A stretch of 64,000 nucleotides of DNA from Gnetum montanum (Eukaryota; Streptophyta; Gnetopsida; Gnetales; Gnetaceae): positions 139,126-203,125 of the forward strand of contig MNCI01011020.1 in the NCBI GenBank assembly GCA_015680685.1. The letters run 5' to 3'. The stretch's first letter is position 1, and each line of letters opens with the position of its first letter. Below are positions 1 through 10,399 of this stretch, piece after piece. Below the pieces are notes generated by a model. That model ran no database searches. It was not told the DNA's origin and worked only from the letters and a program-made list of their open reading frames with translations. The position numbers and the translations under genes were made by a program.

Positions 1-427
1 ATACAAACAACCTACAAGCTTGATCTTGATGTTGAATATTTGCATGAGCTAAAGCTAACTCAAACATATGAATATATTCTTCAGATAACTAAGCTTTTCC
101 AGGAATGAAAGGCTTAGGCAAATATTTGTAAACTACCTTAGGAATATCATTGTAATTTTGAAATCCTAATGGTGTAATTCTTTGCCAAGGATTTTCCATC
201 CTATTCCTTTGGAATGTTGAACTCTTAGACTTCCTAGATCTTCTCTTATGAATCAATAAACCAAATATAATAGGTGATCTTCTTGATCTTTTAGTTTTCA
301 CTCCACTACTTGTTCCCAATTCAAAAACTTTCTTTGACTGTTCTTCTTCTGATAAAGAATCAGTCTTAGAATCTAGAATATCTTTTGAAACTTTGAAATT
401 TTCAAAACTATCAATCTTCTTGGTCAT
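1..427 (-). pseudogene. gag fragment of a second copy of the gag-pro element, cut by the window edge
   Basis: Reads leftwards from an ATG at 427. The protein (MTKKIDSFENFKVSKDILDS...) matches the N-terminus of the gag at 36867 almost residue for residue, including the basic KTKRSRRSP stretch and the NPWQRITPLGFQNYNDIPKVVYKYL block that precedes the capsid-like domain. A premature TAG (plus-strand 89-91) replaces a Tyr codon of the intact copy. Beyond it the same frame continues to base 1 (SEEYIHMFELALAHANIQ). So this is a partial copy with one nonsense change inside the window. Gag would package the element RNA into virus-like particles in the cytoplasm. The rest lies outside the window. Confidence 0.85.
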
Positions 428-520
428 GAATTCAAAATAGTATTTCTTAAGCCTTTATAGTAACAAATAATTGTTGACATGCTAAAATTACAAGGCTTAA
501 GAACCTAGAGACTAAATTTT

Positions 521-540
521 CAGCCCTCCTTCTAGTGCCA
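521..540 (-). promoter_or_regulatory. Primer-binding site of the left-edge element
   Basis: On the minus strand this reads TGGCACTAGAAGGAGGGCTG, seven bases inside the LTR end (CCAACA at 548-553). It is the same site as 36757-36774 with one C-to-T type change. It would bind the 3' end of a host tRNA ending in CCA to prime minus-strand cDNA. I did not assign the tRNA. Confidence 0.8.
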
Positions 541-547
541 AAAGAAC

Positions 548-1885
548 TGTTGGCGACCGTTTGGGATGCGACCGCCAACGAGTGTCCTCAAACAAGATTT
601 AGGTGCTTGCTGGTCTCTGGCAACACCAACGCCTAGATACCTCCAAATAGACTCAATAGTTAATGTAAGTATGTGTGTGTGCTGTTGCAGTGTGTAGTTG
701 TGAAAAATGAAATGATTGCATTATGTGTAAACTACAAATGACTTATCTTAAAGAGATTCTGCCAACTTTGCCAAGTACTATGAGTTGTTGGGAGTTCCTA
801 TTTTGTTCAATTGCCTAGTCTACGTAGTTCTTATAATACCTACTTGTAAGAAATAAAATTTTGCAAAAAAATTTGAGCACAACTCTACGAACCTACTTCT
901 AATTTTCCCCAGAGCAAGAAAAAGTTCCATAAGAAAACTAGAAATAGAGCAAGATTCAATAGAAATAGATTGAAAAGAAAGAAGATTTGTGTGGACCTCA
1001 AATATTTAAACAAAGTAAAATGACACGAGTAAACACTTTGCAATAAAGCTATCCCAAATTCAATATTTACGAATTGTTCAAACTTCCAAGGATTAAATAA
1101 GCAATTTCTTCAAGACAATCCTACTATGCTACCAAAAAATTGCTGCGTAAACTATCACATACGAGACTCCATTTTGGCTAGATAATGGACGTCAAAAATT
1201 GCATTCAATAGAACCTTCAAAAGACTTGATAATTTCTGATTGAAATACCACGGAGATTCACTTTAAAGATAAAAAGAAGTTATTCTAGTCCCATCAAAAT
1301 ACCAAAGATTTTCTGAACCCTCTTGACTATTGAATCGTTCAATGACATGACTACAAGCAGAGGCTTTCTTAGAATGATCTCAATAGTAGTTCTTATACGT
1401 TGCAAAATAACCAAATTCACTACTAAAATGATCTTAAGGCTTTTAAACACAAGCGGTTCTATGGAAAAATTTTAATAAAAATTCTCTATCGGGCAACAAG
1501 AACAATAACAGTAATCTAAAAATCCCAAAATTACTTGCCAAGGATGATACTATCTAAACCACTAGCTAAATAATTTAAACAAAATAAAAATAAAACATAA
1601 CTCATAGGAATATGACAAAGAGACTGAAATCTTTTCTTTAGAAAGCCATCTTACAAGCAATCTTTCAAAATTTCTTGTACAAATGCTCTTCTCCCAAGAC
1701 TCAAAGTGTGTCTCCAAGTGAGAGCGCAAGTGCTAGCTAGTAGCCTTCCAAAGTGTGATGTATCAAGTGTCTTCTTCTTAAGTGTTATTCTTTTTTTCTT
1801 CCCCCGTGAAGCCTTTTTATAGGGTTCAAAGATAGTTAGGTAAGTTACAAAATATCTTGGGTGATCATAACCACTATAGAGATAA
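548..1885 (-). repeat. LTR of the gag-pro element, minus orientation, U3 truncated
   Basis: Starts at plus-strand TGTTGGC (the CCAACA end of the LTR) beside the primer-binding site. It matches, in reverse complement, the LTR at 33437-36749 from its 3' end back to about 35390. The TATA box is at 1812-1821 (minus CTATAAAAAGG). The upstream U3 half that holds the gene fragments in the intact copies is missing. Near 1880-1890 it fuses to a plus-strand stretch of the same LTR. Short ORFs inside it are incidental. Confidence 0.8.
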
Positions 1886-2273
1886 AAATATCTCCATGGT
1901 GACCACTTGGCAATTAAATGAGGCCACTTGGCAACTGAATGAAGACACTTGGAAATTGAATAAGACACTTGTCCATTGTAGCATTTTTATCTCTATGGTG
2001 GTTATGACCACCCAAGATATTTTGTAACTTACCTAACTCACAGTACTTGGCAAAGTTGGCTGAATAGCTTTAAGATAAGTCATTTTTAGTTTACACACAA
2101 CACAATCATTTCATATTTCACAACCGCACACCACAACAACACACACACATACTCACATTAACTATTGAGTCTATTTGGAGGTATATGTGCCGTGGTGTTA
2201 CCAGAGACTAGCAAGCACCTAAATCCTGTTTGAGGACACTCGTTGGCGGTCGCATCCCAAACAATCACCAACA
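1886..2273 (+). repeat. Second, internally deleted LTR fragment, plus orientation
   Basis: Begins at the Mme-like 'ATCTCCATGGTGACCACTTG' block seen at 35268 in the intact LTR and runs to the LTR end ACCAACA at 2267-2273, followed by the leader bases GTTCTT. Near 2038 it jumps from the equivalent of 35440 to 36510, losing about 1.07 kb including the TATA box. It sits head-to-head with the minus LTR at 548-1885, giving an imperfect inverted repeat. It carries three units of the 21-bp ACTTGGCAACTGAATGAAGAC repeat. Confidence 0.75.
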
Positions 2274-2490
2274 GTTCTTCCCCTGGTCTTATTAACTTGT
2301 AGTTCTTATTGATTCCTAGCATGAGGTTGCTTTTTGGAATGTACTCCCACACCTTGTGAAGGATTATGTATCAAGATGTTTTCCTTCATCATCTACATTT
2401 GACATTGTTCTTCTCCCTATTTAACCATCAATATGTTCAGATGTTGATCATGTACTTAATCTCATTTAATTAATAAAATTCTCTTTTTGG
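2274..2490. other. Gene-free junction DNA
   Basis: Between the LTR fragment and the LINE relic. I see no coding frame, repeat or RNA gene. The expected primer-binding site after GTTCTT is absent, so the LTR is truncated or was rearranged here. Confidence 0.4.
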
Positions 2491-2514
2491 GGTTCGACAC
2501 CCCCATCCCCAAAC

Positions 2515-3400
2515 AAGACCTTACTTTTATTAAGTTAGATTATGCTAAAGCTTATGATAGGATGGAATGGAATTTCATTATTTCTTATCTCTCTAGATTG
2601 GAATTTGGTGATTATTTTATTCATCATATTTGTACCTTGCTTACAAATACCAATGCTTAAGTTCTATCTAATTTTTGATTAAGTTCCTCCTTTTCTCTTC
2701 AATAATTAGTTAATCAAGGTTTTCCTCTGGCTCCTTATCTTTTTCTTATTATTACAGAATTTCTGTCACATAATCTACATTATGATTTACAAAGAAATAT
2801 TATTAAGGAGATTTCAATTGATGATCAAGGTACATAATTACTTAACATGCATTTCATAGATGATTCTTTATTTATGATCAACAATTCTCTATAACATATC
2901 AATACTATTTTAGCTAGAGTGGAGAATTACTACATGTTATGAGGCTCTTAGATTAATTGGCAAAAATATGTTATTTGTTGTAATGGTAATATTAATGAGT
3001 CAGTTAGTGTCAAGCCTTAAAAAGTCTTGAAAAAAGATTCTTTCTTCAAAATTTTAGAAATACCTTTTGTAGAAGTAGATGATTCTGTCTTCCTATCAAC
3101 ACTTGTCTTAAACATATGATAAATTTTTCCCCTAAATGACCTCTTTGTAGAAGTAAAGACTCATTTTCTTTTATTTTTTTAGTGTCCTGTTACTAAGTAT
3201 GCTTGGAAGTGGATATCCAAAATTTGTAACAACTTTTAACCAAGCACCAATGAAGTCATTCTTAGTGAGTAGCTTGTTTTGGCTACTTTCTTTCTTTGCA
3301 TTTGGAATTTTATTTGGTCACTTATTATCTCCTTTATTTAGAAGCTTTGATGTACAGCTATTTTCTAGTAGCAAGAGTATAACTATGACCTCTCTTTAGG
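2515..3400 (+). pseudogene. LINE (non-LTR retrotransposon) reverse-transcriptase relic
   Basis: Conceptual translation with stops removed gives, in order, LDYAKAYDRMEWNFI (RT motif A context), NQGFPLAPYLFLI (motif B, normally QGxPLSPxLF) and FIDDSLFMI (motif C, normally FADD). These are the hallmarks of plant L1-type LINE RT. Downstream, at about 3200, a KYAWKWISK-like stretch is consistent with the region after RT. Stops and frameshifts interrupt every frame, and no endonuclease domain or poly(A) tail is visible. It is a dead 5'-truncated copy. An L1-like assignment is likely; the exact clade is not determined. Confidence 0.75.
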
Positions 3401-3429
3401 AGTCAAATATCATACTGTCAAAGATATCT

Positions 3430-4300
3430 CTTTTTAGCTATAATTTCACACAAAAAAGCCCCTAGTGAAAGCTAAATAAATAATTTTTTCTATAGTATTA
3501 ATTCCTTATTTTTAAGGCTCAAGGATGAAAAGCTTTGAACTTTTGTTGCTATTCATTCTTTATTTTTGATTAATGTATTCTTTTATCTTTAGAGATTGTT
3601 TTCTCCTTCTCTTTATAACAAACCATTTAGTAATAAGTAAAGACCGATGAGGGTGCTTCTAAATAAGGACATGGCCTTATTTAAAGCTTGGTTTTAAGGA
3701 TGAAAACTAGAAAAGGCATCTCCAAAACTATTAGGATTTTTCTTTAGACTCTCTCTTTGATAATTTTATGTTCTCTAAATTATTTTAATATTATTAGTCT
3801 TTTTTTAATCTGACACTCCCCACGCTCTCCCCCACCCCCCAACCCCAACACACACAAATTAGACTATCAAATAATTGAAGATTCTATGCGAGTTCAACAT
3901 CACAATGGTGAATAAAAGAGGTTTTAAAGTATGGTGGTTGATTAAATATCCTAAGTTAGAATATAAAATAAAGATAAAGAACCTCTTCTTGATCAATTTC
4001 TTGATGATATTTTATTTTAAAAAATGTCATAACCTAATAGTAGAATGAATAACCCTAGCACATAAACATTCTAAACTATCTAGTATTACAAAAAAACTCC
4101 TAGTGAAATTTGAATAATTAATTTATTTTATATGGTATTAATTTATTTTTTAGAGGCTCAAGGATGAGAATATTTCAGCATTTGTTACTATTTGTTTATT
4201 ATTTCTTATTAATATTTTCATTTGCATTTAGAAAGAGTTTTTTTTCCTTGTTTTTGTAAGAAACCCTTTAGGAAGAAGTGAAATTGTAAAAATTACATGG
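3430..4300. repeat. Degenerate direct duplication in non-coding DNA
   Basis: The stretch 3450-3650 (AAAAAGCCCCTAGTGAAAGC..., AAGGCTCAAGGATGAAAAG...) recurs at 4085-4290 with many substitutions (AAACTCCTAGTGAAATTTG..., GAGGCTCAAGGATGAGAAT...). Between them is a short C-rich tract at 3810-3850. No coding potential is recognised. It may be an old tandem duplication or two copies of a dispersed repeat. Confidence 0.5.
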
Positions 4301-5640
4301 AGATCAACAAAAATATATACACAATATATATATATAGCCTAATTTATTGATGTATTCCAAAAAATAAATAATAGAAAATCTTGCAAGGCTTACATTATGG
4401 GCTATGTAGTTTCCACTACATTAGGAAGTGTATTATCACTAAGATTTTTGTTGGTGGAATATTTTTGACCAACTTTATGCATAGATGTTCATTGGTATGC
4501 ATTAAGGTATGAATGATATCAAAATTATAGAAACATAATTATTAAATACTAAGGCCCATAAAAATAGATCCAACCATTCAAATTGTTTAACGTTTAGGCA
4601 AGATTTCATTTGATTGTTTATACCAGTAGAAAATGTAAAGTCATATATTATAGTATAGGTCAATTAAAATTGAATTTTTACTTATTTCTATTAAGATCAT
4701 CTTAGATCTATGAGATAGAGAAATTTTAGAATTTCCTTTTATAGAAATTTTATTTTAAATCCATAACTCAATGTTGTCTACTAGGATTGAATTTTAACAT
4801 GAATTTTCCACGCCAGGGTTCTTATGACTAAGCTAACACCTCATTGCTATAGTTTGTATTGTCAACACAATGACTACATTCTTCCAATAAAACAATTTCC
4901 ATAAATTTAAGACATTCATAAAGTTGATGTTTAATAATGGAACCCACTTTAGTAGTGCAAAATTCTACAATTAATGAAAATATTCAACATTAACCATAAA
5001 CTTATCTTCTTATATCATTGCAAGCTATTTAATAAAAAGAAATTACTAATCTAGAGAGATCATGTAATATTTGTAACTACAAGAATAATAGTACTAGCTT
5101 ATATAAAGCATCATAGACTTATAAGACCCCACAGAAACTATGTATTGGTTATACTCTCCAATGAATTGGTGTATGAAAAATTTCTTAAACATCTAATCTT
5201 TCATGTACTTAAAATGATAGTTGATAAAACCAATTTTTTCTCAAACATGATATCATATCTATGATATCGCATCTACAATATTGTAGCTCATCCTATGTCA
5301 TTGTGGATGCGATGTCTCAGGATTTGTGCAACACTTGGTCATACCATCAACAATAATTTTCATTACATCCTAAACCAAACTCTTGCAATTTATTTTTATA
5401 GTTAGCAATAGAGTGAATGCCCATAGTATTGTGTTGACCAGTTNTCTAGGAACAATTACATGAGCCCAGATGTGATTGGCAAGTTAGGGCTAGATGCTCA
5501 TTGCTATAGGCTAGAGTAGATTTATATTTCCATTATCACTTAGATTTATATTTCTATCCATAACTTTCATTATGTTTGTAACTAGAAGTATTATAAGCCC
5601 AACAACATCAACATATCCCATGCTTCACTGAGAGTTAACA
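4300..5640. other. AT-rich gene-free DNA
   Basis: No ORF of note, no RT, gag or integrase motifs and no tRNA-like cloverleaf. A (TA)n run sits near 4323-4336. It probably includes the undetected 5' part of the A1 LTR, but no TGATGAGT start could be placed. A single N lies near 5444. Confidence 0.4.
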
Positions 5641-5801
5641 ATACACTTGAACTTCACTAAGTCAAAGTGGGAAGACAATAATCATGAACCTACTATCAAC
5701 TCCTACCATACCTACATTGTCCATCCATGGATTATGATTTGGTTGTGTGCATGCACTCATGACTTCTATGGTGGAGTGTTAGGATACCCTACCACTCATC
5801 A
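5640..5801 (+). repeat. 3' end of the A1 5' LTR (Athila-like)
   Basis: Ends ACCACTCATCA at 5801, directly before a primer-binding site. The last ~75 bases align with the ends of the LTRs at 52597 and 19969 (a ggttgggcataggggtacc-like block before ACTCATCA). The LTR start is not visible, so the left limit is approximate. Confidence 0.65.
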
Positions 5802-5802
5802 T

Positions 5803-5822
5803 TGGTGTTGTTGCCAAGGATG
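5803..5822 (+). promoter_or_regulatory. Primer-binding site, decayed tRNA-Asp type (A1)
   Basis: Reads TGGTGTTGTTGCCAAGGATG. An undecayed tRNA-Asp complement would be TGGCGCCGTTGCCGGGGATC. Most differences are C-to-T or G-to-A, as expected from methylcytosine deamination. It is immediately downstream of the LTR end. Confidence 0.7.
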
Positions 5823-5949
5823 TATTGATGTTTGCTTAGTAGTTGATCTTATAGAGTTCATTATATCATAAATCACATAGTTTATTTTTTACATATTTAA
5901 TTAATCTTAATAGTGCACACACACAATAAAGAGCATCAAAGCATAAAAC

Positions 5950-7900
5950 ATGGCTTCTACACTTAAGGAAAAGTTATCACATGCCAAGAAAACTTAGAAA
6001 AGTAATGACAACAAATATGATGAAGAAGACTAAAATGGACCTATGTAGACTAGGATTTCATATGATCATACACATTTGTACTATTTTGACTTCACATTCA
6101 TCTTCCATCAAGATGAATAGCTGAGGTGGAGAGATTTTTAGGGTAATGTAGTTTTTCCTCCTAAATGTTTTGCACCATCAATGCTACAAGAAACCTCAAT
6201 GTGGTTGAATTTGGACCATGCACAAGAAGGGTGTCATGTTACTAAACACATGACCAGGCCATATCAACCTACAAAAGCATAAGTTAGAAGGGATGCTACC
6301 ATGGATACAAGACATGAAAATAATAAAGAAAAGATAGTTAACCACATTTTTGTCTTAGAGGAAATCAATAATGATGCATTACTAATGGAAAAAATCCATC
6401 AAAATCATGAACACCAAATGCCTATCATTCATCTTGAGGAACCTATTAAGGTATAATTGCATTTAATCCTTGCAAAGACACCAAGGAGAGATGTAGAAGA
6501 CTCCAACCATAGGTGGGATTAAGGCCTAGTGCTTTCATAGAAACCTAAAGGAATGAATGAAGGAGTCACCCAAGGAGAACTAGCTAGCACTATTCTCCAA
6601 CTACTTCTCTTCTTCCTCACTATTGTTAGGAGAATCCAAGAAAAGGGATCAAAGACTTAGAGATTATGAAAGAGAATGATGAAGGGATCATGAGAGACAT
6701 GAATATTGAAGAAGGTATTTTGATGAAGAAGAAGACAATTATGAATCAAGAAGAGATAGAAACTGGTATGAAGAAAGACAGTATTATGAGCAGTAAAGGG
6801 GTAATCACTACAATCAAGCTTACAAATACAATAATCATGAAGCACCCCTACTAGCCATTTGTAGTATGATTAACATAAGAGAAGTAGTATATATCCCTAC
6901 TAGGCAAGTAAAGGATAGTCACATTAAGTGACTGCACATGAATAACATTTTTAAATTTGAAGGTGGATACTATAGATCCATAGCACCATCTTGAAGAATT
7001 CCATGATGCATGTTCCCTCCAAAATATTGAAAGTAATTTGGAAAAATTAAAATTTATTTCCTAGAGCACTCATCAAGAAGGTAGATAGCTAGTACAAATC
7101 CTTAAAACCAAAATTGATTTAAAGATGGAGTACCATGCTAGAGCCTTTTAATGACAAGTATCAAACTTACTCAAGAGTGTCTAACTTAAGAAAACAAATC
7201 AAAGGATGGAGAAAAGGAACATGTGAATCCTTTGATGTAGTAATGGGAAGATACTATTCTCTACTACATAGATTCTTAGGTCATGGAATTTTTCAAAGGA
7301 AACAACTAAGGCATATTATTGATGGATTAAGAAACATGATTAGAGAAACCTTGAGGTATATGCCCAAGGAAGAGTATCAGAGATGACAACTCATAAAATT
7401 CAAAGGTTGATAGACTAAGTAGCCAAAGAAGAAGGAGAATTAAAGATAAGAGAATTAATTGAAGAATACAATTGTGATTCTATAATTATGAAAAGAGATG
7501 TCAGAATGTGTGATAGACAAGAAGATGAAACCTTAGAGGACGTTATGAAATAGAAGACTCTACCAATTTAGAAATTAGTTAATGACATAGCAATGAAGGT
7601 AGAGAAGATGTGGAACTTAGTGGATGAGAAAGTCACTATAGCTCTTAGGATAGTGAAAGATAAGACTAAACAAGCATTAAAAAAAAACAAGAAAAAGAAG
7701 AAAAGAAGAGATCATGGACAAGGGAATTATAAACATAAAGAAAAAGTTGCTATAGTTGAGAAGATTATAGAATCTAGTTTATAAGATGAAGAAGGATACA
7801 AAGTATGATATTGTGAACATCAAAAGGGATGTTTTCCTATCATGGCTCACTTGCAAGAGTCTGGTTCATACACACTTAATTCGAGATTCATTAATAAGTA
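5950..7900 (+). pseudogene. Athila-like gag relic (A1)
   Basis: A start-like ATG at 5950 opens MASTLKEKLSHAKK. The best surviving block is 7135-7386, an 83-residue open stretch (FNDKYQTYSRVSNLRKQIKGWRKGTCESFDVVMGRY...) that aligns with the gag of copy A2 near 53900-54060 (NEKY, TYSQVSNLKR, IQGWKQGTHEPLDV). A later block, EHQKGCFPIMAHLQES near 7820-7865, matches A2's DPKGCYPIMSHLQES. At least several stops and frame changes are present. This was the nucleocapsid/capsid polyprotein of an Athila-lineage Ty3/gypsy element and is now non-functional. Confidence 0.7.
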
Positions 7901-8560
7901 GATGTTAACATGATTATGTTCTCCATAGGGTAATCTCAGACAACCCTTCCAGCCATCATACTATCCAAGTGGAGCCTATCCTCAACCACAAGAGAAATAT
8001 TAGTAGTAGTGGTAAAAACCAAAAGCATGGGAAATGCCATCATTGAGGTCACAATATTCATATAGGAAACTTGATCCTTATGGATATTATGTTCAACATC
8101 CAAACTCTCTTGGAAATGCTTCAGTCCATGCTTCTTCTTAATATTATCCACCAGAATGTCATAGGCCCACTACTTCAGGAATGTATCCTAATCCTTACAC
8201 ACATTAGCCAATAGTTGGTTCATCAACTCAACCTCCTAATTCTCTACCGCCACTATTGCAACTAGTCATGTAAGGAGAGCTACCAACACAATTGCAATTG
8301 AAGAATGCTACCAAGGTAGTAAACACACAAGAGAATGTAATAATGAATGAACTTTGATCTAGGAAATGTCCATTTTTTAGAAAAAGTCTAGAAAGGATTC
8401 AAAGGATGAGAACTCCACCTACATCAACCCCATCCACACATACTTCTTAAGGGAATACTAGGCTTCCACATTCTGCTAATTCAAATTTGACCACAGTCAT
8501 GCTTACTTAAACTATCACACACTAGATTACGGCAAGCATGCTTCCCTAGAAAAGAATAGA
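7900..8560 (+). other. gag-protease spacer of A1
   Basis: A Pro/Gln/Tyr-rich region read in broken plus frames (the SYQPS..PYPQ style typical of this linker). A2 has a similar low-complexity stretch at 54660-55280. No separate gene is seen. Confidence 0.4.
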
Positions 8561-9479
8561 TCTAAGAAGTCCCTTAGTATACCTTCAAGTAGCAAGTCAT
8601 AAACCATGAAAAGCTCAACTAGATTCTATGTTAGGAGTAAATCTCATTCCATATGATATGTACAAAGCTTAGAATCTTCCTCCACTAAGGAAGAGTAACA
8701 TCTGATTGGAGCTTGTAGACAAGTCAATAACTATTCCACTTAGATAGGTGGATGATGTCATCACCACCATAAGTGGCTAGTCTCATCCTATTGACTTCTT
8801 AGTAACACACATGGGAAAAAATAATGAAGAATTTTCTATAATCATGAAAAGAGTATGGCTTAGCACTACGTATGCTAAGTTGGAAATTAGAGACTTATCC
8901 ATGGAAATTTTCAAGGAAGTTGAAGCTGAAATCATATAGATACATCAAGTTCCATGTATTGCATACATTGATAATGGGTGCAATTGTGTGCAGAAAATAT
9001 GGGTTATCAAATAAGAAATTAACACAACATGTAATCAATGTTTAGAATATATGTATGTGTAGTAGCCACCAAATAAGAAGATATCCAGTCACCCAATGAA
9101 TGATTATTGAAAAAGGGATAGAGTCCAAAATATACATGGAATCATCCAATCAAATCATAGAGTGCCTATGTTGAAGAAACTAAAAGGTTAGAATAATTAA
9201 GGAAGAAACACCTTTATGTACACTCATACCAAGAAGAAAACATTGAGTGGGGATAATTAAAAATCATAGAAAAGTCTGAATCAGAATGTTTAGAGTTAAA
9301 AGCCCTAGTAGAAGTACTAGAATATGATTTTTTGAATAATAAGAAACTAATAATTATTAATGCCAATCTTAATAAAGAATAAAAGAAAGGATTATTTGAA
9401 GTTGCAAATAAATGATTGACAATATTTGCATGATCCTATGATGAAATGATAGGCATTAATACACATATATGTTGATTAG
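8560..9479 (+). pseudogene. Athila-like protease and PR-RT linker relic (A1), truncated
   Basis: Translates to SMLGVNLIPYDMYKA.NLPPLRKSN, matching the aspartic-protease core of the family (A2: NSGSSVNLISHEMYTT.NLEPLRKNN). The catalytic DSG is lost here. The linker before RT follows, ending around GINTHIC, which aligns with A2's RIDPRICQHH near 56240-56270. The frame then stops abruptly at 9479 where the minus-oriented LTR of B1 begins, so RT, RNase H and integrase of A1 are absent from the window. Confidence 0.65.
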
Positions 9480-10368
9480 TGATGAGGTACACCTATGTCG
9501 AACCATAAAAATCACAAAGCATTCACATGCAATTTGGTCAAATTCTATGGACTTTGTAGTTTCTGGTGCACTAGTCTTCTAGGAAGTGAATCATTCCCTA
9601 AAATTTGTTCATTTTCTTTCCAATTACACTTGTGAAGTATCAAGGTATGGTTAAGTGTAATTGAGGCGTATGATTTTTATCATTTTATGTTTTATGATTT
9701 TGATGCTTAAAGAAAGATGAAGTAATTTAATGACCAATTTAATTTAACTAACTAACTAGTCTCTAACTAGTCCTAACATAAGCATTTGGTCCCACTTTCC
9801 ATACATGTCCTGAACCCACATATCCACTGTTGGGTTACCAAGCATTACGCTACTGGGTGAACTAAGTACTAATGCTACTAGGATTACTAAGAGAATACAT
9901 GTTATGCTCAAAGTGGTCATACTTATGTATTTAATCGATCTAGCTTATCTTAATTAATTAATTAATTGTTGGAAAACATGAAATAAATAACTGAAAGAAT
10001 TAAATGCGTTAATCAAACATCTAAACTATGTATAATGTTGCAAGGTTTATTAATAAGCTCATATTTATTGTCATACACACTATCGTGATCAAGTATAATA
10101 GTGTTCAAATAAATATCTGTACACTTAATGACTCCTACTATAGGCACTCATGAAAATATTATAACTTTTGAATGAAAAAATTACAAGAGATTCACTACAC
10201 TATGAATGACTAATGCTATAAATGTGGCTAGTGAGCATGTCTTTATAGGGAATGATAGACCTTGCATTTATGGGGCTGCATTGATGCATGAAATGATGCA
10301 TCGATAGGGCCACATTGACGGGGCCTAGTCAACAAGGCCTTATTGATGTGGCCATTAGCGACTCATCA
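9480..10368 (-). repeat. 3' LTR of B1, minus orientation (889 bp)
   Basis: Plus-strand boundaries are TGATGAGG at 9480 and ACTCATCA at 10368. The interior aligns in reverse complement with the A2 LTR, for example the blocks around 'gagtcattaagtgtac' and 'cataagtatgaccactttgagc'. A TATA-like CCTATAAAG (minus) lies at 10241-10249. The U3 side carries short GC-rich repeats (gggcctagtcaac). It abuts the truncated A1 pol. I could not find a matching 5-bp duplication of the left flank ATTAG at the other end of the structure. Confidence 0.75.
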
Positions 10369-10380
10369 TACCCCCATGAT
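10369..10380 (-). promoter_or_regulatory. Polypurine tract of B1
   Basis: The minus strand reads TCATGGGGGTA immediately before the 3' LTR. It is the counterpart of CGTGGGGGTA at 19465-19474 in A3. It would prime plus-strand DNA synthesis. Confidence 0.6.
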
Positions 10381-10399
10381 TGAATGAAAATTCATCCTT

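Noticed and set aside
3199-3399. 66-residue hydrophobic protein
   Set aside because: It overlaps the degraded LINE tail, with no conserved features.
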